From ELB16-189 sp018266435 (GTDB lineage: Bacteria; Bacteroidota; Bacteroidia; Cytophagales; Cyclobacteriaceae): 64,000 nucleotides of DNA. The notes below the pieces were generated by a model, which saw nothing but the letters and a program-made list of their open reading frames with translations, did no database searches and was not told the origin of the DNA. Both the position numbers and the translations under genes were made by a program. The DNA is taken from NCBI GenBank assembly GCA_030123525.1, contig CP126125.1, positions 2,232,001 to 2,296,000 of the forward strand, given 5' to 3'. The stretch's first letter is position 1. Every line of letters begins with the position of its first letter. This document shows, piece after piece, positions 58,696 to 64,000 of this stretch.

Positions 58696-59508
58696 TTAAT
58701 TCCAAATTGGATAACTCTCCAGGTGAACGGCTTCACCAAAAAACATACGCGTGGCGGCCTCAAATGATTCGGTATAATCTGAGACAAAAAATTGGTGGCT
58801 GGGGTGGGGGTGTACGTTTAAAAGGTTTTGTGAAGATAAGTAGTCATAAAGCGATTGTGCCGCAGCAAGAGATGAGTCCAGGATCTTTGTTTTTCCTCCA
58901 TAATATTCTTCAATTTCTTTTTTAATCAACGGGTAATGTGTGCAGGCCAGAATCAGCGCATCCACATTACCCAGTTGAGGGTCTGAGAGGTATTGTGTAA
59001 TAATTTCACGGCTGATTTGATTGTTAAAAAAACCTTCTTCAATCATGGGTGCCAGCAGCGGAGTGGCGAGCATACGAAGGTCAATATCCAGATTTTTGGC
59101 ACTTAGTTTTTTGGCATAAATGTTAGATTGAACCGTGCGCTTGGTGCCGATTATCCCCACAGTCGTTTGCTGAAAATTACGAGCGAGTATTTCCATCATC
59201 GGATCAATTACATTAATTACGTGGGCTTCTTTTCCCACATACTCCTTCAGTAATTCGTAAGAGGCTGAGCTGGCCGAGTGGCAGGCAATGACTATGACTT
59301 TGCATTTTTTTTGGAGCAATACATTGGTGATTTTTACTGAGTAAGCCTGGATGGCTGCCTCTGATTTGTCGCCATAAGGCAAGTGGGCGGTGTCACCAAA
59401 GTAAATTAGGTGTTCGTGCGGCAGAATGTCTTTGATGGCATGGGCTACAGTCAGCCCGCCAATGCCGCTGTCGAAGATGCCGATGGGGTTTTCAGAATGG
59501 TTGTTCAA
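58696..59508 (-). CDS. murI: glutamate racemase
   Basis: Makes D-glutamate for peptidoglycan in the cytosol. The 270-residue protein shows PIGIFDSGIGGLTVAHAI, the first catalytic cysteine in VIVIACHSASSAS (most homologues have ACNTA), YFGDTAHLPYG, and the second catalytic cysteine in LILACTHYPLI. The start must be TTG at 59508: the next codon upstream is a TGA stop and no ATG lies before the conserved N-terminus. A rare start codon may keep expression low. Confidence 0.94.
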   Translation of the reverse strand: MNNHSENPIGIFDSGIGGLTVAHAIKDILPHEHLIYFGDTAHLPYGDKSEAAIQAYSVKITNVLLQKKCKVIVIACHSASSASYELLKEYVGKEAHVINVIDPMMEILARNFQQTTVGIIGTKRTVQSNIYAKKLSAKNLDIDLRMLATPLLAPMIEEGFFNNQISREIITQYLSDPQLGNVDALILACTHYPLIKKEIEEYYGGKTKILDSSLAAAQSLYDYLSSQNLLNVHPHPSHQFFVSDYTESFEAATRMFFGEAVHLESYPIWN

Positions 59509-59529
59509 TCAGAAATGATTCAATAAAAA

Positions 59530-59550
59530 AAGCCCCGATTCCCGGGGCTT
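59530..59550 (-). terminator. Rho-independent terminator of the membrane zinc-ribbon gene
   Basis: AAGCCCCG (59530-59537) pairs with CGGGGCTT (59543-59550) around ATTCC. On the minus strand a T-tract follows the stem. Confidence 0.85.
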
Positions 59551-59568
59551 CAAAGATGGTAATTTTTT

Positions 59569-60312
59569 TTAAGCTACATTTTTAGACAAAGCCGAAAGCT
59601 TGGTTTCGCGGGCTTCGCGGTGGTTGCAATAATCGCAACGAAAGTGTTTTACCAATAAGCCACCCGAGTGGTCAGTTGGCTTTTCAGCTACCTCTTCACG
59701 AGTGATTTTGAAAGTATAGAATCCGCAGTTGGGACACTGTTCTGCATGAAGGTAGCTTTCATATTTTTCAATTTTTTTGTACCCGGTCTTTTCATCAATC
59801 CATACGTCATAGTCGATGGAGTGTATGCTGCTGGCTTCTTCAGCAATTTGCTGGGCATCCAGGTGGGCATCTTCTTCTTCTTCACTGAGTTTGCGCATCT
59901 CGTTACCGGCCGGGGATATTCTTGGTTTGTTGCGGAGTTTGATCAACCGTTTTTCAACGTAATGCGGATAGTAGATTCGCACCATACTGTAAAAGGCCAC
60001 ATACCCAATAACAATAAAACACGCGGTGATAAATATGCGAACATAAAACCAAAGCATACCGTGGGTAATGATTTTGCCGGTGGCAAACGAGTTAGCCACG
60101 AAACCAAGGGCTACAATTACGGCAATCATAGCAAACCAAAAATACCGTATTTCATTCAGGTTGACATAGTCGTATTTTTCTTTGTAGTCCTTAATCTGCA
60201 TAACCCTGTATTCATGGTAGAGCAAAATCAAAATAGCAATGACTACACAGATCACCGCTCCCAGTTCCATGTAATGATCCCACGTTAGAACAAATTCTTT
60301 GTTTATTTCCAT
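59569..60312 (-). CDS. membrane protein with C-terminal zinc ribbon, unknown function
   Basis: A 247-residue protein that I cannot name. It has three predicted transmembrane helices (ELGAVICVVIAILILLYH, YFWFAMIAVIVALGFVANSF, IFITACFIVIGYVAFYSMV). An acidic cytosolic linker (MRKLSEEEEDAHLDAQQIAE) leads to a zinc-ribbon of the CxxC...CxxC type (EQCPNCGFYTF, RCDYCNHRE). The combination suggests a membrane-held adaptor. It is transcribed alone and has its own terminator. The 259-base gap to fabI holds both promoters. Confidence 0.7.
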   Translation of the reverse strand: MEINKEFVLTWDHYMELGAVICVVIAILILLYHEYRVMQIKDYKEKYDYVNLNEIRYFWFAMIAVIVALGFVANSFATGKIITHGMLWFYVRIFITACFIVIGYVAFYSMVRIYYPHYVEKRLIKLRNKPRISPAGNEMRKLSEEEEDAHLDAQQIAEEASSIHSIDYDVWIDEKTGYKKIEKYESYLHAEQCPNCGFYTFKITREEVAEKPTDHSGGLLVKHFRCDYCNHREARETKLSALSKNVA

Positions 60313-60571
60313 AATCGGTTTGGTTTTTGGATGCTTTAAAATTAATACAAACTTTCAATTCGGAAAAAAAACATACCTAATTCTTACTTAAAAATTTATA
60401 TTTCTTTTGATTTCATCTGATCTTAAGTAACAAAACTACACTGCGGCAGGAGCCGATGAGCCACAAAATATAGTTAAAAAGCAACTTTCAGGTTTTTTCT
60501 TGAATTATGTTCGGTTGAACAGACAACCTTTGGATTTTTGTATTATTGCAAATTAACCAACTCATAAGGCC

Positions 60572-61384
60572 ATGTCTACTAATTTATTAAAAGGTAAAAA
60601 AGGAATCATTTTTGGTGCACTGGATGAAAATTCCATCGCTTGGAAAACTGCCCTGAAAGTTCATGAAGAAGGTGGGGTCTTTACCCTGACCAATGCCCCC
60701 ATAGCCATGCGCATGGGCAAAATCAATGAATTGGCAAAAAGCACAAATTCACAAATCATTCCGGCCGATGCTACTCTTGAAGATGACCTCACCAATCTTA
60801 TAAAAAAATCGCAAGAAATTTTAGGGGGCAAGTTGGATTTTGTCCTCCACTCCATAGGAATGAGTCCTAACATACGCAAAGGCAAGCCTTATGGCGATAT
60901 GAACTACGAATGGTACCTGAAAACTCTGGATATTTCTGCACTTTCATTTCACAAAGTACTGCAGACCTGCGAAAAACTGGATGCCCTCAATGAACATGCC
61001 TCTGTAATTGCATTGAGTTACATTGCCGCCCAGCGTGCTTATCCAGATTATACTGATATGGCTCAGGCTAAGGCCATGCTGGAGTCCATTGCCCGAAGTT
61101 ATGGGCAGCGTTATGGCCGCAGCAAAAAAGTAAGGGTCAATACCATTTCACAATCACCTACCAAAACCACGGCCGGTGCAGGCATTTCAGGCTTCGATGT
61201 ATTTTTTGATTATGCCGAGTTGATGTCGCCTCTGGGCAATGCCTCAGCCGAAGATTGTGCCAACTATATCGTAGTCATGTTCTCTGACTTTACACGTATG
61301 GTTACCATGCAAAACCTGATGCACGATGGAGGGTTTTCTTCTTCGGGAATTACCGAAGAGTTGATTGCGCGACTCTCTAAGTGA
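60572..61384 (+). CDS. fabI: enoyl-[acyl-carrier-protein] reductase
   Basis: NADH-dependent last reduction step of each fatty acid elongation round. The 270-residue protein has the FabI nucleotide site (GIIFGALDENSIAWKTA), LDFVLHSIGMSP, and the catalytic Y-x6-K in PDYTDMAQAKAMLES, with VNTISQSPTKTTAG as the substrate loop. A 7/8 promoter match (TATTATTG) lies upstream. The gene is followed by ispE after 54 bases. Confidence 0.95.
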   Translation: MSTNLLKGKKGIIFGALDENSIAWKTALKVHEEGGVFTLTNAPIAMRMGKINELAKSTNSQIIPADATLEDDLTNLIKKSQEILGGKLDFVLHSIGMSPNIRKGKPYGDMNYEWYLKTLDISALSFHKVLQTCEKLDALNEHASVIALSYIAAQRAYPDYTDMAQAKAMLESIARSYGQRYGRSKKVRVNTISQSPTKTTAGAGISGFDVFFDYAELMSPLGNASAEDCANYIVVMFSDFTRMVTMQNLMHDGGFSSSGITEELIARLSK

Positions 61385-61438
61385 GTTGACCGTAGCGAGC
61401 TAACGGTAAGCATACGTGATTAATTGATAACGGATGCC

Positions 61439-62248
61439 ATGATAAATTTTCCGCAAGGCAAAATCAATCTGGGGTTAAATATTATCGCCAAAAGGCCGGA
61501 TGGCTACCATAATCTGGAGACCTGCTTTTACCCGGTTGGGCTGACCGATATTTTAGAAATTATCCCGGCACAAGAAACGTCTTTCGCTCATTCTGGATTG
61601 GTCGTTTCCGGCAGTGCGGAAGAAAATCTTTGTCTCAAAGCGTATCGCGTTTTAAAAAATGATTTTGGCATGGGTAATGTAAATATGCACTTGCACAAAA
61701 TCATACCCATGGGGGCAGGGTTGGGTGGTGGCTCATCTGATGGAGCCGCAACCTTGCTAATGCTCAATGAAATTTTTGAACTGAACATTTCTAAAACAGA
61801 ATTAGAAAAGTACGCATCGCTACTGGGTAGTGATTGTGCTTTTTTTATCGGAAACGAAGCAAAGTTTGCAGAAGGGCGAGGGGAAATACTTTCGCCCATA
61901 GAGTTAAACTTGAAAAATCTTTTTCTGGTTTTGGTTAAACCTGACGTTCATATTTCTACAGCAGAAGCGTATGCCAAAATTGAATTATCAAAACCGGAGC
62001 ATACCATTCCTCAAATTTTAAAATTACCCGTGCAACAATGGAAAAATCATCTGGTCAATGATTTTGAAAAAAATATTTTCAGAAAGTACCCGGTCATTGG
62101 GTCTATTAAAGAAAAATTCTATTCGTTGGGTGCGGTTTACGCCAGCATGACCGGATCAGGAGCGGCTGTGTACGGAATTTTTGAAAAACCCATCGATCTC
62201 AAAAGTGAATTTTCAGGTTTCTTCTACTGGGGCGAAGTATTGAAGTGA
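61439..62248 (+). CDS. ispE: 4-diphosphocytidyl-2-C-methyl-D-erythritol kinase
   Basis: A GHMP kinase of the non-mevalonate isoprenoid pathway. The 269-residue protein starts INFPQGKINLGLNIIAKRPDGYHNLET, the classic IspE N-terminus, and has the ATP-binding PMGAGLGGGSSDGAA motif and the C-terminal MTGSGAAVYGIF. It shows that this organism makes isoprenoids by the MEP route. The 3' end overlaps the convergent EamA gene by 25 bases. I use the ATG at 61439; the codon at 61424 is TTG. Confidence 0.95.
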   Translation: MINFPQGKINLGLNIIAKRPDGYHNLETCFYPVGLTDILEIIPAQETSFAHSGLVVSGSAEENLCLKAYRVLKNDFGMGNVNMHLHKIIPMGAGLGGGSSDGAATLLMLNEIFELNISKTELEKYASLLGSDCAFFIGNEAKFAEGRGEILSPIELNLKNLFLVLVKPDVHISTAEAYAKIELSKPEHTIPQILKLPVQQWKNHLVNDFEKNIFRKYPVIGSIKEKFYSLGAVYASMTGSGAAVYGIFEKPIDLKSEFSGFFYWGEVLK

Positions 62249-63132
62249 CGCTCATACTTTCGTTTTAATACCGGATACAACGCCACGGCAGCCAGGATAA
62301 TGCCGGTGCCTACATAAAAATTCCAACCCATAACTTCCTGCTTTCCAAAGATGAGCAAGGCCAATATGATTCCGTAAACCGGCTCCAGGTTGAGCGCAAG
62401 TTGAATGAAAAACACCGAGAGTTTCAACATGAGGTTGATCATTTGCGAGTAGGCATAAACCGAGCATAACCACCCCAGCATGGCCAAGTAAATCCAGTCT
62501 GTCCAGGATGGGACGAGTTGAAGCGGCTGGTCAGTGAAATAGGCTTGGTAAAATGGAAAAAAAGCAACGATGCCCAGGCAGGCAGCTATCATTTCATATA
62601 ACGTGATGGTGTAGGCGGATATGCGTGTTACGATTTTGGAATTGATCACGCTAAAAATGGCGGCCGTTAGCCCCGAAGCAATACCCAAAGCCAAACCCAG
62701 TTTGTGGCTGAAGTCGATAGAAAAAATTACAGACAGCCCGATCAGTACGGTTATTCCCAGCCCAACTTCCAGTGGACTGATTTTTTTTCCTTTGGCCAAA
62801 GGCTCGATGAGGGCTGCCCAAAAAGAACAAGTGGCAAAACCCACCAGGCTCACGGAGGGATTGGAAATTCTTCCCGACCCAAAAAACGTCAGCCAGTGCA
62901 CGGCTACAATTAACCCGGTGCCCATTAACTTCCAAAAATCTTTGGACGTGGAAATTGCAAATGATTTTTTTCTGAAATAGATGAGCGAAGCCATGCCCAT
63001 AGCCGCCAGCAGTGTGCGGTAAAAAACCATCTCCACGCTGGGCAGGGAAACTAACTTTCCCAGAATGGCCGTAAAGCCAAACAAGAAAACAATCAGGTGC
63101 AGTTTGAGGTAATCTAAGGTTGAGGCTTTCAC
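62224..63132 (-). CDS. EamA/DMT family transporter
   Basis: A drug/metabolite superfamily exporter of 302 residues with ten hydrophobic helices in two EamA repeats (first LIVFLFGFTAILGKLVSLP, second ALGIASGLTAAIFSVINSKI). The substrate is unknown, often an amino acid or metabolite. Translation starts at GTG 63132, which overlaps the stop of the LptF/G gene (GTGA). Its last 25 bases overlap the end of ispE on the opposite strand. Confidence 0.88.
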   Translation of the reverse strand: MKASTLDYLKLHLIVFLFGFTAILGKLVSLPSVEMVFYRTLLAAMGMASLIYFRKKSFAISTSKDFWKLMGTGLIVAVHWLTFFGSGRISNPSVSLVGFATCSFWAALIEPLAKGKKISPLEVGLGITVLIGLSVIFSIDFSHKLGLALGIASGLTAAIFSVINSKIVTRISAYTITLYEMIAACLGIVAFFPFYQAYFTDQPLQLVPSWTDWIYLAMLGWLCSVYAYSQMINLMLKLSVFFIQLALNLEPVYGIILALLIFGKQEVMGWNFYVGTGIILAAVALYPVLKRKYERHFNTSPQ

Positions 63133-64000
63133 CGGGGTACGTATTTGTACATGGCAAGCGAGATGACGGTAAACACCAGGTTGGGCATCCAGGCTGCGAG
63201 GAAGGGGCTCAACGATCCGGTCTCTGCAAAGGTGCGGGTCATGGTAAAAAACAAAATAAAAATAAATGCCAGTGAAAAACCCAATGCCACCTGAAACCCC
63301 GTGCCCCCGCGGCTCTTACGGGCCGAAACGATCACGCCCATAAATACCAGCACAAAAGTGGTGAACGGTGCTGCAAAGCGAATATGCCGTTCGGTTTCAA
63401 AAGCTTCAACCCCCGTGGCTCCGCGAAAACGGATTTGGGTAATGTGTTTCCCTAATTCGGGAATGGTCATGCCATCGTATTGGTGTGCATCGTTTTCAAA
63501 ATCTTTGGGTGTGATGATCAGGGTGGTGTCCATTCGATAACCCCGCTCGGCTACACTGCCCGGAGAATTGATCTCAAAAATATTATCCACTTTTTTCAAC
63601 ACCCATTGGTTGATGGTCCATTTGCGTTTCGTGCTGTCCCACTGAATATTATCGGCTGTCAGTTTTTCTACCAGCCGGTTGTCTTGAAATTTTTCCAGAC
63701 TAAACTGGTAGCCGATGTTGGATTGGTTGTTGAAATTCTGAATGAATAAAAAAACATTGGGTGCCGTTTGCATGTGCACATTTCTTCGTTCGAAATAATA
63801 TTTGTTTTGAAAGTACTCCATTTCAAAAGCTAATCGTTTTTTGTTTGAATGAGGAATGATCCATCCGTTAAAAACAAAACTTAACCCGGCAATGACCGAT
63901 GAAGCGATAAAATAAGGAACCAGTAACCTTCTGAAACTGATGCCGCTGCTGAGCATGGCAATTATCTCGGTGTGGGCAGCCAGCCGTGAGGTAACATACA
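63129..64000 (-). CDS. LptF/LptG family permease, C-terminal part
   Basis: A subunit of the LptB2FG transporter that pulls lipopolysaccharide out of the inner membrane. The frame runs to the window edge, so the N-terminal part is missing. Visible are LAAHTEIIAMLSSGISFRRLL (the coupling helix that contacts LptB), a transmembrane helix, the periplasmic beta-jellyroll (about residues 50-190 of the visible part) and the C-terminal helices (FAAPFTTFVLVFMGVIVSAR, LGFSLAFIFILFFTMTRTF). The next gene starts inside its stop codon. Confidence 0.92.
   Translation of the reverse strand, partial: YVTSRLAAHTEIIAMLSSGISFRRLLVPYFIASSVIAGLSFVFNGWIIPHSNKKRLAFEMEYFQNKYYFERRNVHMQTAPNVFLFIQNFNNQSNIGYQFSLEKFQDNRLVEKLTADNIQWDSTKRKWTINQWVLKKVDNIFEINSPGSVAERGYRMDTTLIITPKDFENDAHQYDGMTIPELGKHITQIRFRGATGVEAFETERHIRFAAPFTTFVLVFMGVIVSARKSRGGTGFQVALGFSLAFIFILFFTMTRTFAETGSLSPFLAAWMPNLVFTVISLAMYKYVPR

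Noticed and set aside
1..64000. search for tRNA, rRNA, IS elements, CRISPR arrays, phage genes and toxin-antitoxin pairs
   Set aside because: None could be supported by reading; a covariance-model search would be needed to exclude small RNAs.

Overview
This window looks like a chromosomal segment of a Bacteroidota bacterium, probably order Cytophagales. The reasons are family-level: DUF4412, DUF6132 and OstA-like proteins, a U32 peptidase/ferredoxin pair, serine palmitoyltransferase, long TPR-sensor kinases, few Shine-Dalgarno sequences, and at least eleven perfect TAnnTTTG promoter elements (the Bacteroidota -7 box) just upstream of start codons. Most genes are ordinary housekeeping or metabolism. 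I see no rRNA, tRNA, CRISPR array, insertion sequence or prophage.

Layout. 1-5.6 kb: the 3' part of a SulP anion transporter overlapping a beta-carbonic anhydrase, a SpoU-type RNA methylase, a Met-rich DUF4412 protein and an M13 lipoprotein peptidase. 5.6-11.1 kb: divergent arginine decarboxylase and arginase-family hydrolase, then an AddB-like nuclease with an Fe-S motif. 11.1-14.4 kb: GH27 alpha-galactosidase, SDR and AraC regulator, with two gene-poor gaps. 14.5-20.1 kb: a complete hydroxyproline degradation operon (deaminase, semialdehyde dehydrogenase, epimerase, FAD dehydrogenase) and a divergent AraC regulator. 20.1-28.2 kb: DoxX, RRM protein, PAP2, sigma-54, AsnS, haem-type membrane protein, M28 peptidase, OstA-like protein. 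28.3-32.2 kb: a nine-gene redox/sulfur operon (thioredoxins, rhodaneses, Dps, OsmC, DUF2892, DUF6132) behind a Crp/Fnr gene and a palindrome placed like a class II activator site.

32.3-37.2 kb: ferredoxin, U32 protein, thioesterase and tryptophanase on one strand, with a paralogous tyrosine phenol-lyase facing away. 37.2-40.6 kb: serine palmitoyltransferase, a GNAT-like protein and an NAD-dependent reductase, best read as a bacterial ceramide operon. 40.7-47.0 kb: deacylase, PQQ-propeller protein, TonB-like protein, and a NarL-type two-component system with two matching 7-2-7 palindromes. 47.2-52.1 kb: an operon of EVE protein, two paralogous secreted Tyr/Pro/Gly-rich proteins, a RimB-type protease and RimK ligase. 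52.1-64 kb: heptosyltransferase-like GT9, a long PurF, ferredoxin-NADP reductase with 2Fe-2S ferredoxin, TPR histidine kinase, MurI, a membrane zinc-ribbon protein, FabI, IspE, an EamA transporter and the start-truncated LptF/G permease.

The strongest candidates for new biology are the RimK/RimB operon with its paired secreted proteins of unknown function, the three-gene ceramide operon, the Crp/Fnr-controlled redox island and the NarL-site pair. Starts were chosen by reading the sequence; several first-methionine positions are TTG or GTG codons and were moved to a better ATG where one exists.
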